From NCBI GenBank assembly GCA_037176725.1, contig JAZBRS010000029.1, forward strand, positions 128,125,001-128,189,000: a DNA stretch of 64,000 nucleotides. Direction: 5' to 3'. Positions 47,337 through 58,765 of the stretch are shown here, piece by piece. The notes under the pieces are model-generated. The model worked only from the letters and a program-made list of their open reading frames with translations, made no database searches and was not told where the DNA came from. Origin of the DNA: Posidonia oceanica (Eukaryota; Streptophyta; Magnoliopsida; Alismatales; Posidoniaceae). Both the position numbers and the translations under genes were made by a program. Every line of letters starts with the position of its first letter. Position 1 is the stretch's first letter.

Positions 47337-50033
47337 GGTCGATGAGTCCGAAACTCATCCTTCTGGTCGATAAGTCCGAAACTTATCATTTGCATTTTCC
47401 TTGCAGTCGATGAGTCTGAAACTCATCCTTCCGGTCGATAAGTCCAAAACTTATCATTTGCATTTCCTTTGCGGTCGATGAGTCTGAAACTCATGCTTCC
47501 GGTCGATAAGTCCGAAACTTATCATTTGCATTTACCTTTGCGGTCGATGAGTCCGAAACTCATCCTTCCGGTCGATAAGTTCGAAACTTATCATTTGCAT
47601 TTTCCTTTGCGGTCGATGAGTCCGAAACTCATCCTTCCGGTCGATAAGTCCGAAACTTATCATTTGCATTTGCCCTTGCGGTCGATGAGTCCAAAACTCA
47701 TCCTTCTGGTCGATAAGTCTGAAACTTATCATTTGCATTTTCCCTTGCAGTTGATGAGTCCAAAACTCATCCTTTCGGTCGATAAGTCCGAAACTTATCA
47801 TTTGCATTTTCCTTTACGGTCGATGAATCCGAAACTCATCCTTCCGGTCGATAAGTCCGAAACTTATCATTTGCATTTCTTTTGCGGTCGATGAGTCCAA
47901 AACTCATCCTTCCGGTCGATAAGTCCGAAACTTATCATTTGCATTTCCTTTGCGGTCGATGAGTCCGAAACTCATCCTTCCGATCGATAAGTCTGAAACT
48001 TATCATTTGCATTTTCCTTTGCGGTTGATGAGTCCGAAACTCATCCTTCCAGTCGATAAGTCCAAAACTTATCATTTGCATTTCCTTTGCGGTCAATGAG
48101 TCCGAAACTCATCCTTCTGGTTGATAAGTCCGAAACTTATTATTTGAATTTCTTTTGCGGTCGATGAGTTCGAAACTCAACCTTCTAGTCGATAAGTCTG
48201 AAACTTATCATTTGCATTTTCCTTTGCGGTCGATGAGTCCGAAACTCATCCTTCCGGTCGATAAGTCCAAAACTTATCATTTGCATTTTCCTTTGCGATC
48301 AATGTGTCCGAAACTCATCCTTCCGGTTGATAAGTCCGAAACTTATCATTTGAATTTCTTTTGCGGTCGATGAGTCCGAAACTCATCCTTTCGGTCGATA
48401 AGTCTAGAACTTATCATTTGCATTTCCTTTGCGGTCGATGAGTCCGAAACTCATCCTTCCGGTCGATAAATCCGAAACTTATCATTTGCATTTCCTTTGC
48501 AGTCGATGAGTCCAAAACTCATCCTTCCGGTTGATAAGTTCGGAACTTACCATTTGCATTTTCCTTTGCGGTCGATTAATCCAAAACTCATCCTTCCGGT
48601 CGATAAGTTTGAAACTTATCATTTGCATTTTCCTTTATGGTCGATGAGTTCGAAACTCATTCTTCTGGTCGATAAGTCCGAAACTTATCATTTGCATTTT
48701 CCCTTGCGGTTGATGAGTCTGAAACTCATCCTTCCGGTCGATAAGTCCGAAACTTATCATTTGCATTTTCCTTTGCGGTCGATGAGTCCGAAACTCATCC
48801 CTCTGGTTGATAAGTCCGAAACTTATCATTTGCATTTTCCTTGCGGTCGATGAGTCCGAAACTCATCCTTCCGATCGATAAGTCTGAAACTTATCATTTG
48901 CATTTTCCTTTGCGGTCGATGAGTCTGAAACTCATCCTTCCGGTCGATAAGTCCAAAACTTATCATTTGCATTTTCCTTTGCGGTTGATGAGTCCAAAAC
49001 TCATCCTTCTGGTCGATAAGTCCGAAATTTATAATTTGCATTTCTTTTGCGGTCGATGAGTCCGAAACTCATCCTTCTGGTCGATAAGTCCGAAATTTAT
49101 AATTTGCATTTCTTTTGCGGTCGATGAGTTCGAAACTCATCCTTCCAGTCGATAAGTCTGAAACTTATCATTTGCATTTCCTTTGCGGTCAATGGGTCCG
49201 AAACTCATCCTTCGGGTTGATAAGTCCGAAACTTATCATTTGCATTTCTTTTGCAGTCGATGAGTCTGAAACTTGTCCTTTCAGTCGATAAGTTTGAAAC
49301 TTATCATTTGCATTTCTTTTGCGGTCAATGAGTCCGGAACTCATCCTAAACTCATCCTTACGGTCGATAAGTCCGAAACTTATCATTTGCATTTTTCCTT
49401 TGCGGTCGATGAGTCCGAAACTCATCCTTCCGGTCGATAAGTCTGAAACTTATCATTTGCATTTTTCCTTTGCGGTCGATGAGTCCGAAACTCATCCTTA
49501 CGGTTGATAAGTCCGAAACTTATCATTTGCATTTCCCTTTGCGGTTGATGAGTCTGAAACTCATCCATCCGATCGATAAGTCCGAAACTTATCATTTGCA
49601 TTTTTCCTTTGCGGTCGATGAGTCCGAAACTCATCCTTACGGTTGATAAGTCCGAAACTTATCATTTGCATTTCCCTTTGCGGTTGATGAGTCTGAAACT
49701 CATCCTTCCGATCGATAAGTCCGAAACTTATCATTTGCATTTTCCTTTGCGGTTGATGAGTCCGAAACTCATCCTTCCGGTTGATAAGTTCGAAACTTAT
49801 CATTTGCATTTTCCTTTGCGGTCAATGAATCCGAAACTCATCATTCTAGTCGATAAGTCCGAAACTTATCATTTGCATTTTCCCTTGCGATCAATGAGTC
49901 CAAAACTCATCCTTCCAGTCGATAAGTCCGAAACTTATCATTTGCATTTCCCTTTGCGGTCGATGAGTCCGAAAGTCATCCTTCTGGTCGATAAGTCCGA
50001 AACTTATCATTTGCATTTGCATCCCTTCCGGTT
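47337..50033 (+). repeat. 69-bp tandem repeat of paired hairpins, about 39 units
   Basis: Each unit contains two stem-loops with the same loop. The first is GATGAGT-CCGAA-ACTCATC; the second is GATAAGT-CCGAA-ACTTATC, each preceded by GGTC. A T/C-rich spacer ATTTGCATTTTCCTTTGC closes the unit. Some units are 67-68 bp because of T-run length changes. The number of units is estimated from length divided by period. Because 69 is a multiple of 3, frames stay open on both strands and translate as 23-residue repeats; these are consequences of the repeat. Position inside the 3' part of an LTR element matches known cases where plant LTR elements seed tandem repeats from their 3' untranslated region. 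Confidence 0.95.
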
Positions 50034-50810
50034 GATAGGACCATAAACTATCGCTTCTAGTTGATAGGACCGTAAACTATCACTTCTGGTCGATAAGTCC
50101 GAAACTTATCACTTTTCTATTGCTTTTCCAGTTGATAAGTCCAAAACTTATCACTCGTTTCTCCCCCTTTTGTGGTCGATGGGTCCGAAACCTATCATTT
50201 GTTACATCGTGCCCCTTCCGGTCGGTAAGTTTGAAACTTACCAATCATCATCCCTTGCGCGACTTCACTCCGGGCAGATGGAGTCATGCTTGCTTTGCCC
50301 CCTTGGCAGAAGAGAAGATGCCAATTCTCTTGCCTTTTCCTCGCAGCAAGAAAATATGCCCCTTTTCTTGCTCGCTCTTTTGCTTGCTATCCTAGCAGCA
50401 AAAAATTGTGCCCCTCTTGTTTCACGGCTCTAGCTGTCTGCTTGCCCCCTCGGGCGAGGACAAGCTATCTTTCTTTCCTTTCGGGCTGGCAGTCCTAATT
50501 ATTCGGTTGACACCCGTCATAACAGTCTAACCTCCCTTTCGATGCCAGGAATGCTTCTAGCTGCCCCCTGGTATCATCTCCCTGATACCAGGGGCATCTT
50601 TATTTTGCTGCCCTTGGTATCTTTCTCGATTTGGTAACCCATTATTACCCGGATGACATCCGTCACAATGTCAGGTGTCTTTTTTAGGCTGATAACCCAA
50701 ACTATCCGGTGACGAGTCTGTCAACTCCTTGGGCCGATAACCCAAACTATCCGGCGTTGAGTCCGTCAACTCACAGTTCATTGCATCTGCATTGCATGTC
50801 AAGCAATAGA
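50034..50810 (+). repeat. Diverged hairpin variants beyond the array
   Basis: Single, variant stem-loops follow: GATAG..CTATC with longer loops (about 50036-50085), GATGGGT-CCGAA-ACCTATC (~50177-50195), GGTAAGT-TTGAA-ACTTACC (~50224-50242), a copy of the 12-bp-stem hairpin at 50565-50594 (loop TCTCCC), GGTAA..TTACC (~50632-50650), and GTTGA-GTCCG-TCAAC (~50756). No gene. Confidence 0.7.
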
Positions 50811-51274
50811 ACCAGCATCACCTGCTAGATAGCGACATCAGCATTACATGCACTGCACATTTTCCCTAGCAAAGTCAAACCCTACATCACCTTTAAACAT
50901 GCATCACACCGGCGTCGCTTAGGGCCGTACACGGCCCGGCACGCAGCATCAGCATCTCGTACCAGAGTTGCCTCGAGCCTCAGCACGCAGCAATGCTTCA
51001 TCCACAACACCTTCACACATGCATGCATCGTCCGCGTCTCCCCCAACGGAGTTCAGTGCGACAAGCATTAGTGCAATTTTTGCATCATGCATCGGCATTA
51101 CATCATGCACCAGCATTTACATCTTCATCTGCACTCGCATTGCGGCAACGAGTCATGACTTTTGGTGCATCCACCGAATAAGTGACTCACGCCAACAGCG
51201 TCTGTGCTCCTACCCATTTGGCGGGGTGTCTTTGTCAACCCTGAGCAGCGGCCTCGATCCCCTTGACCTTGCTC
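50811..51274 (+). other. 3' untranslated part of the Tat-like element
   Basis: CA- and GCAT-rich (CATCAGCATTACATG-like words recur) with no coding frame of a known family. Leads directly into the polypurine tract. Confidence 0.5.
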
Positions 51275-51287
51275 AAGGAGGGGCATC
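51275..51287 (+). other. Polypurine tract
   Basis: AAGGAGGGGCATC directly before the LTR start TGTAGACATCCCG. Confidence 0.8.
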
Positions 51288-53435
51288 TGTAGACATCCCG
51301 TTTTGACAGCTATTCATTGGAGGATCTCTGGAAGCTCACTCGGATTGTGGCATAGCTCAACCAAAACCTCAACCCCATTTCAAACCCACCAAAACCCAAA
51401 CCTCACTTAAAACCTCACAAAAACCCTAAGCCTATTTTCACATCAAAGCCTTGAAGCCATTTAAACCCAAGACCAAATCCCAAGCCCAGCTGGCCCGGCC
51501 CACTGGATCTCACACGCTGTCGCCAGTCCAAGCGACGACTAAGTCCTGTCGCCTCTCATAGTGGCGACTGGGTTTGGCACCATCGTGACAGGCGACTCAC
51601 TGTGAAATTCTCCCGTCGCGCGCTCGTTTGGACTCTATCGACCACCACCTTGCCGCCCATCCTCACGACATGCACACCATCCCCTCACAGAGCAAGTCTG
51701 CCACTCTAAGCTCGCTCAACGTGCACGCCATCCCACCGCGAGCTCCAGGGCGTGTCCCTGCCACCGTCTTTCTTGCCAGAGGTCGACAGAACAAAACCGA
51801 CGACCTCCACCTTGAACCCATCACCGCTATCACTGCACACAGCCATCCAGAGCCTCCCTTGTGAGAATTCGAGATCCCAGAGAGATCCCCAGAGCTCCCT
51901 CGTGCGATTCCGAGTGATCCCAGAGCTTCCCATGCCCGCTGTTGCCGCACAAGCTTGCCTCCGGTCATCTTCTCCACCTTCGGCTGCCATCTCCGGCGAG
52001 CTCTACAGGTGAAGTCCCTCACCCTCTTGTGTGCTTGAAGGCTCGGGAATGTTCCCGACCTTCCTCCCTTGCTGCCTGACCACACAGGTGTCTTCCTTGC
52101 GCTCTCGGCCGTCCCTTCGGCCAATGAGTTGCAGTGACGCCGGCGGAGGTGGGAAAGAGGTACCGACCTCTTCCCATAGCCCTTGCTTGTTTCCTCTGAC
52201 TCCTCCTCGTCCCCACGGCACTTCACAACCACTTCGTTGGGTCGTCGGCCGCTCATGTGGCCGGCACTTGGTGAACGCCGGTGGCGCAAAACGGAGGAGG
52301 CAAGTGGAGCGGGTCGGACCACCATTTTCCACATGGAAAGTGTGGTTGTGATTGTGGGAATGCCGTCATGCTTCCCTGATCATTTCTCTGATTTAAGGCC
52401 TCATTTGCGTCGCATGCTCTGGCAAGGAAGCTCGGCCTCTGAACTACTAGTTGAGCCGCCGCTCCAACCGGCGACTCACCTGCATTTTCAGCAATTCTTC
52501 GATCGATCTTTGAGCCCCTGCCCCGTGCGACTCAGACCACCATTTCACATGATTTCTGTTTGTCTGTGTTCATGGATGATTGGTCTTTATGTTCATGCAT
52601 TTATTTGTTAGCTTACAATGCCATGAATGCAAGATTTGGCCGTGGAAGTTGGTCTCTAGACTACCAGTTGAGTCGCCGCTCCAACCGGCGACTGAACTGT
52701 GTTTTTTAACAGTCCACCGGCCGAACTTTAGGCCGATGTATCTTGTGATCTATGTTTCTATTTTACAAAGTAGTTACATGGATTTGATCCTTGATATGCC
52801 GTCTTTGCTTCTGTGTTTCTAGTTTCAAGCTTTGCATCATTTACATAATGGCCATGAATGTCACTGTCTGTAATGGCTTCAGCCGCCTGTTCAAGCAGCA
52901 GCAAGCTCTGGTGCCGCACTGAGAGGCGACATGTGTGTCGCTGGTCCATCCGGTGACTTGCACTGTCGCCGATCAGGATGGCGACCCAGACAGGAACTCA
53001 AACGGTGGACCGAGCCACCTCTTTGCCGCCCTTTGCTTTGTTTATTTGAATCATTCTGGTTTCGATTATGATTCTCTAGCATGTTTATCATCTCTTTGCG
53101 GTGTTTTAGCTCTAATTAGTCGCTTTAACGTGGTTTGCTAAGCTTTGCATGGTTTATAATTGCATCTTGCATACCGCCTTAGAGCGAATATAAACCGGCA
53201 TTTATTTGCCAACATTTGCCACACAAGTGCGGATTAGCCAAGAAAGACCGATTCCTCGGACGTGTCAGGGGTGCCTAACACCTTCCCCGCATGTAACAGG
53301 AGTCCTTACCCTTTCTCTGGACCGCATTGACCTTATGTCATATACATTTGGATCGGATTTGCATCTTTTAAATTGCATGAGTTTTCTCGCATGCTTTACA
53401 CGATTTTCCTAGTCTTTCTGTTTTAATAGATTAGG
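51288..53435 (+). repeat. Tat/Ogre-like LTR, first copy (~2.15 kb)
   Basis: Starts TGTAGACATCCCGTTTTGACA, the sort of start seen in Tat/Ogre LTRs. It continues with CTGGAAGCTCACTCGGATTG and AACCCTAAGCC, GTCGCC-rich DNA, and the GCATACCGCCTTAGAGCGAA / GGGTGCCTAACACC block near its 3' end. A primer-binding site TGGTGACTCC follows at 53436, close to the tRNA-Arg complement TGGCGACTCC. The long antisense frames (for example 51663-52334) are low-complexity shadows. It carries a polypurine tract on one side and a primer site on the other, so it serves as both a 3' and a 5' LTR. Confidence 0.8.
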
Positions 53436-53719
53436 TGGTGACTCCATGTTTTTGTTGTTTTTATTTTCCTTGCGTTCTTCACTAGTTTTCCCGATGTTTT
53501 CGAGTCGAGTTCTCCTCCCTAGATTCACCGCTGACCGTGTCTCCCTCCCACTACGCTGACCGACGCGCACGAGCTTTGGGCAGCGTGCGACCGCGTCGTC
53601 GAACCGAGCAGCAGGCTAGTCACAGATATATAGCATGCCATGTGGTTTTCCGGCGTTTTCTTGAGTTGTATGCCTCGGAATGCCATGATTCATGTATGGT
53701 TGGATTCCTTGTTCCTTTC
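53436..53719 (+). other. Primer-binding site and leader, first copy
   Basis: TGGTGACTCCATG, then a T-rich leader with TTTCGAGTCGAGTT and ACCGCTGACCGTGTCT. It stops where the next LTR begins; no purine tract precedes that LTR. Confidence 0.7.
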
Positions 53720-55865
53720 CTTAGACACCCCATTTTGGCAGCTGGCCGTTGGAGAATCTCTGGAGGCTCACTCGGATTGCAGCATGGCTCATCTTAAGCT
53801 CCAATCCTAAACCTAATCCAAGCCTAAACCTCTTTTAAACCTCACTTAAACTTAAACCAAAACCCAAACCTCACTTAAAACATCACAAAAACCCTAAGCC
53901 TATTTTTACATCAAAGCCTTAAAGCCATTTAAACCCAAAACCAAATCCTAAGCCCAGCAGGCCTAGTCCACTGGATCTCACGCTTAGTCGCCTCTTCATG
54001 CGGCGACAAATGTTGTCGCCTCGTTGAGTGGCGACTAGTGTTGTCGCTGTCAAGAGCGACTACTGACTATGAGAAACAGAGCCGCCCGTGCCAGCCGTTC
54101 GAACTCTCCCGCGTGGCCGTTTTGGATGCTTCCGGCCATGCTCCCACGACGCCCTGACACACCCACGACCTCCCACGACCTTGCCCACGACCCACGACGC
54201 CATACCTCCTCTCCCTGCCACCTCCATGCCGCGTGCAAACCTTGACCGAACAAAACCACTGCTGCAGCCATTCCTCCACCTTTGCCCGACCGGAATCCAA
54301 GAGAGCCAGAGCCTCCCGCACCTCCCTGAGAGATCCAGAGCCTTTCTCGCGCGAGTGAGACCTTCCTCAAGCGATCCCAAGTGATTCCAGAGCCTCCCGT
54401 GCTCACCGTTGCAAAGTGAACCCAACTCCGGTCGTCTTCTCCACTTCCGGCTGCCAACTCCAGCGAGCTCCACAAGTGAATTCTCTCACCCTTTAGATAG
54501 CTCGAGGCCTCGGGAACGTTCCCGAGTTCCCTCCCTTGCTGATAGCCTAGCCCAACACCTCCCTTGTGCTCTCGGCCGTCCATTCGGCCGGTGAGGATTA
54601 GCAACGCCGGCGAGCAGCCGGCGGAGGTGGGAAAGAGGCACCTGCCACTTCCCACAGCCTGCATTTTCTTTCCTTGCGTCCCTTTCACCTCCACGAAGCT
54701 TCCCAGCCCGACGCTTTGGATCGATGGCCACTCTAGTGGTTGGAATCCTCTGCGCTCCGACGGTGAAAGGGAGGGGGACGGGTGGAGCAATCCACCCAAC
54801 CATTTCCCACACCGAAGGTGTGGTTGTGTTCGTGGGAATGCCGCCGTGCTTCCCCGATCATCTCCAATCTGTTTGGCATCGCTTGGGCGGCACACGGCGG
54901 TGGCGAAGTTTGGCCTTCGGACTGCCTTCGGCCAATGTTTGGCCCTCCGTTCCGAGCGATCCAGACGTCTCCTTGTGATGTTTATATGCTTCTGTTCATG
55001 AATGTTTGCTATTTAATGTCATGCATTTAGTTTCATGTTTTGCCCCACCGGTGGTGTGAGATTTGGCACCAAAGTTCACTGTCTGGGCAGCTTGAGCTGC
55101 CAATTGTGTCGCCGGTCCAACAGGCGACTACACTGGCATCTCCGGCAGTCCTCTGGTCGGACTTTGAGCTGGTGTATATTGTAACCTAGGCCGTCATTTT
55201 GCAAAGTGATTACATGTTCTTAAACCTGGATATGCCCTCTTCATTTCCCTATATTTAGTTTCAAGTTTTGAATTGTCTGCATGTCTTTTCTCTGGTGATG
55301 AAGGTCTCTGTCTAGAACATTCGGACTGCTCATCCCAGCGGCGACACATCCAGGTGCCGCTCATAGCAGCGACCTCTTCTGTCGTCGGGAATAGGGGCAA
55401 CTCACATAGACAGTGGATTGAGTTCCCTCATTCGTCGCTTTGTGATTCGTTTGCTTGCCTCATTTGGTTTCAGTTTATTTTCTCTCGCCCGCTTATCGTT
55501 TCATTGCGTCGCTTTATTCTACTTAGTCGTTTTAACTCTAAATTAGACGCTTTCAGCAAGATTTTGCTAAGCTTTGCATGGTTTATAATTGCATCTTGCA
55601 TACCGCCTTAGGGCGAATATAAACCGGCATTATACGCCAACATTTGCCACACAAGAGCGGATTAACCAATAAAGACCGATTTCCTCAGGCTTGTCGGGGG
55701 TACCTAACACCTTCCCTGCGCGTAATAGGAGCCTTACCCGTTCTCTAGACCGCATCGACCTTGTGTCCTCTACATTACACGATTGGATTAGCATCCTTTT
55801 AATTGCATGAGTTTTCTTACATGCTTTACACGGTTTTCCTAGTCTTTCCGTTTTAATAGATTAGG
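53720..55865 (+). repeat. Tat/Ogre-like LTR, second copy (~2.15 kb)
   Basis: Starts TTAGACACCCCATTTTGGCA. The distance from start to primer site is 2146 bp against 2148 bp in the first copy, and the same blocks appear in the same order. The sequence is clearly diverged from copy one, more in the GTCGCC-rich middle than near the ends. Confidence 0.8.
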
Positions 55866-56137
55866 TAGCGACTCTATGTCTTTATTTTCGTTTTCCTTTG
55901 CGTTCTTCACTTGTTTTTCCCGTGTTTTCGAGTCAACTTTTCCTTCCCGGATTCACCGCTGACCGTGTCTTCCTCCCTCTACACCGACCGGCGCACGCGA
56001 GCTCTGGCAACGTGCAACCGCGTCGTCGATCGAGCGGCAGGCGATCGCACTTTCCGAACATTTCGGTATATAGCATGCTATTTTTGGTGCTTTGTGCATG
56101 TAGTTTTGGATCCAAATTGGATCCTCTTGTTTTTTTC
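55866..56137 (+). other. Primer-binding site and leader, second copy
   Basis: TAGCGACTCTATG followed by a leader homologous to 53436-53719, including ACCGCTGACCGTGTCTTCCTC and TATATAGCATGCTAT. Confidence 0.7.
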
Positions 56138-56480
56138 TGTAGGCCTCTATTTCGGTATGTCGCCTACGGGCGTATAGCAAAGGCAAGCGATTGCCGATAT
56201 CCGGCATATGCAAGCGAGTTAGCCTAGAAAGACCGACTTCTCGGGCGTATCGGGGGTGCCTAACACCTCCCCGCAGCGACTTCTTTTTTCCTTTTCTTTC
56301 TTTTTCCCTTTGGCTTTTCGCCTCTGTTTTCGGTGTTTTGAGTCGAGTTTCCTCCTCGAATCACCCGCTAATAGTGAACCTGATTTCCGATCGGTGCACG
56401 CGAGCTCTGGCAGCGTCCACGGACGATCACGAAACTCACGGGATCGCTATAGTATTCTAGAACTTGTGGTGATAGTAATT
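56138..56480 (+). repeat. Third, internally deleted LTR-leader copy
   Basis: Starts TGTAGGCCTCTATTTCGG, then jumps to the LTR 3' block (AGAAAGACCGACTTCTCGGG, GGGGGTGCCTAACACC), a primer-site-like CAGCGACTTC at ~56275, and a leader with TTTTGAGTCGAGTTTCCTCC. About 2 kb of the LTR middle is missing. Confidence 0.65.
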
Positions 56481-57874
56481 GGTATTCTAGAACTTACGAT
56501 TGGCTTTTCTCACGTTTGAACTTTGAATTCCTTTAAGTAGGATTAGGCCAGTCATGAAAGGTTTACATGCAGTTGATAAACGCTCATTAACGTTTGAATT
56601 CTCCTAGGGGATTCTAGCTGTGAAGACCAAACACCTGTTCGTGGGAGTAACATTTTTAGGCAAAGTGTTCTATGACTGATCGACTGACTGTATTATAGCT
56701 TTTAAGAGAAGGTGTTCCCCGACATGCCTCTTTTTTCTAGTGTAATTAGTGAGTGCAATCTATCCTCTTCTATCTACCAGTTGGTGGGTGTGAACCTGTG
56801 AGGTGTGGGTACATGGTTTATTATATCTAACCGTTACAAGTTGCCCAATAGAGGTGTTGATATGGCGTTGGCAGTTGACTGTTGCACGTCAAGCTACCTA
56901 TCTCTCAGGAACTCGTCTTTTGTTAGAATTGGTTTTTTGTTGGTGTGGATATGGTAAAATTGTTGACCTTTCTTGTTGCTTAAATCTGTAATGGTTCTTG
57001 TATGGTGCAATGATATAATATTGTTCATGTAATACTGGGAATTCTTTTTCCTTGTAATTATACAGATTTAATGAATTTTTGTATTTGTGGACGGGTGTTA
57101 TTGGCCTCGTGGATCCCACTTGTGATTGCTTGTGGACCCCACTTGTGGTTTGTGTGGTTCCTACTGGTGGTTTGTTGTGAGTCCCACCTGTGGTTGTTGT
57201 AGGTCCCACATGTCGTTTGTTGTAGGCCTCACTGGTGGTTTTGTTCAGCTTAGCCGAATCGAATAATGTTTTATCATTTTGTGAAATTCTTGAACCAAAT
57301 CAAACCGTTTATAAAAAAAAAATCAAATCCAACCGTAGAACTTGGCTCAACTTGGTTTGGTTTAGTGAATTGAACTAATGAATGTGCATCTTTATCACAT
57401 ATGAAGTGGATTAGATGGTAGCATATTATTTTTTGGAAAAAAAGAAAAGAAAAAAAAAAGGTGCCTGAAACTAACCCGATGGTAGGCAAGTTATCAACCT
57501 ATTTGTTTGGATGATAATTAGTGTGATTTTATGAATTGAATTTCACAATACATAATTTCTAAATATGGGTCTAATCCTTTCTCACATGCCACTTCTTTTA
57601 GGCTTGACACATGATCGTCCACAATGTGGTTTAGCTCTGATATATCATATTAAATTATGGGTCAATTCAAAAGCAATTGGCATTGAACGAACAAGCTCAA
57701 GATTAACTAATACTCATGTTATTTTTTGGTTGCTTGAGATGATATCTAGCATACCTCTCATGTACGACCTCATTACAATACTATCTATATCTGGGTTTTT
57801 TTTTTCATCGTGTGGCATTGAAAATAGGAAATAATTTAACCTCTACTTTTAAGTGGTTTTCCTCTGATACAAAG
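56481..57874. other. Intergenic DNA with a short minisatellite
   Basis: No gene recognised. About 57105-57245 holds six degenerate units of GTGGGTCCCACTTGTGGTTT, roughly 22-25 bp each. Upstream exons of the thylakoid protein that starts at 57875 were looked for here without success. Confidence 0.5.
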
Positions 57875-58765
57875 GTTGATGAGTTTTTGAATACAAAGGT
57901 TGCTTCTGAAGAGCTCGTTGATGAGATAAAGGTACAGATCTCAGCAAATCTTAGTGGCTAGTTAAGATGCATCAATTTATAATCTGAGAAAAGGTTTATA
58001 TTCGTGAGATCTTCACAACTATACTCTGATGCTTTTTGTTTGTCTCTTAATCATATTTATGCATGGGAGGTATGTGCAAGAAGCAGATGTTCTTTAGACC
58101 AGTGGCTGGTAGCTATTGACATGATGAATTGATCATTACTCTATAACAGGAGGCTATTTATATTAGCATGAATAATCATTTAGTAAAACTCCTTTTTTTC
58201 TCTGATTATATTTATTGGTGACTATAGATGATTGGAATGGCGCTTCTTCCAATTTCTACAAATGCAAAGGCAAGCCTACCAGCTCCAGTCGAGGTAGCTG
58301 CTGATCCTCCAAAAGAAATCAACTCAGTCCCCAGAGCAGAAGTCGAATCAGAATCACACTCTGGACAGCCCAGACCACTTTCCCCATACCCATATGTAAT
58401 GTTTAATTCTTGCTTGAACATTTTTTTCACTATATTACATGCTCACACAGTGTGCTCATCATATCTGCATCTCGATTTAATTAAAAGGTTCCGGCAACAT
58501 GAACTTATAATGCAAAGGAAAAAAAAGAAAGAAAGGAAGATATCCTGAGCTCTCATTTGAGGAATTAGAGATTGTTTATTGAATTATTCATTCCTCATCT
58601 TATTCCCAAGCCACACTGAGAAACTACTTAGGGATCCTAGTGATTGCATCTTCTGATTACCACTTATCTGTTTTATGGCATTCCTTATGTCTCAGTTTCT
58701 TACACATGTTTGTGCAGTACCCGGACTTCAAGCCACCGTCTTCACCTGTTCCAACACAGCCTTAG
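57875..58765 (+). pseudogene. Thylakoid rhodanese-like protein (TROL), last three exons only
   Basis: TROL anchors ferredoxin-NADP+ reductase (FNR) to the thylakoid membrane through a C-terminal motif. Exon a (57875-57931) reads VDEFLNTKVASEELVDEIK; exon b (58228-58395) MIGMALLPISTNAKASLP..RPLSPYPY; exon c (58718-58765) YPDFKPPSSPVPTQP and TAG. All three are phase 0 with GT..AG introns. PLSPYPYYPDFKPPSSP is the FNR-binding type of motif shared by TROL and TIC62. The rhodanese domain, membrane segments and transit peptide are missing for at least 1.4 kb upstream. The splice sites are preserved, so this is a genomic (not retro-copied) fragment. A complete gene with very distant upstream exons cannot be excluded. 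Identification is from memory of the motif. Confidence 0.6.

Noticed and set aside
47337..50033. Hammerhead ribozyme core in GATGAGTCCGAAAC
   Set aside because: The text resembles the CUGAUGAG..CGAAAC halves, but there is no stem II between them and no CUGA plus cleavage triplet geometry; the simple 7-bp hairpin explains it.
47337..50033. CRISPR-like array
   Set aside because: Units are contiguous with no variable spacers, and the genome is a plant.
47469..50046. Long 23-residue-repeat ORFs on both strands (RSMSPKLILPVDKSETYHLH-type and its minus-strand counterpart)
   Set aside because: The repeat period is 69 bp, a multiple of three, so several frames stay open by arithmetic. Frames end wherever a unit is 67 or 68 bp long. 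No start context or family resemblance.
51663..54895. Long minus-strand ORFs of 223 and 281 codons in the two Tat-like LTRs
   Set aside because: Low-complexity Gly/Arg/Ser translations of GC-rich LTR; the frames are not conserved between the two LTR copies.
56481..57874. Rhodanese or transmembrane exons upstream of the TROL-like exons
   Set aside because: No frame in this stretch shows a rhodanese active-site loop or a believable transit peptide, so I did not extend the gene.
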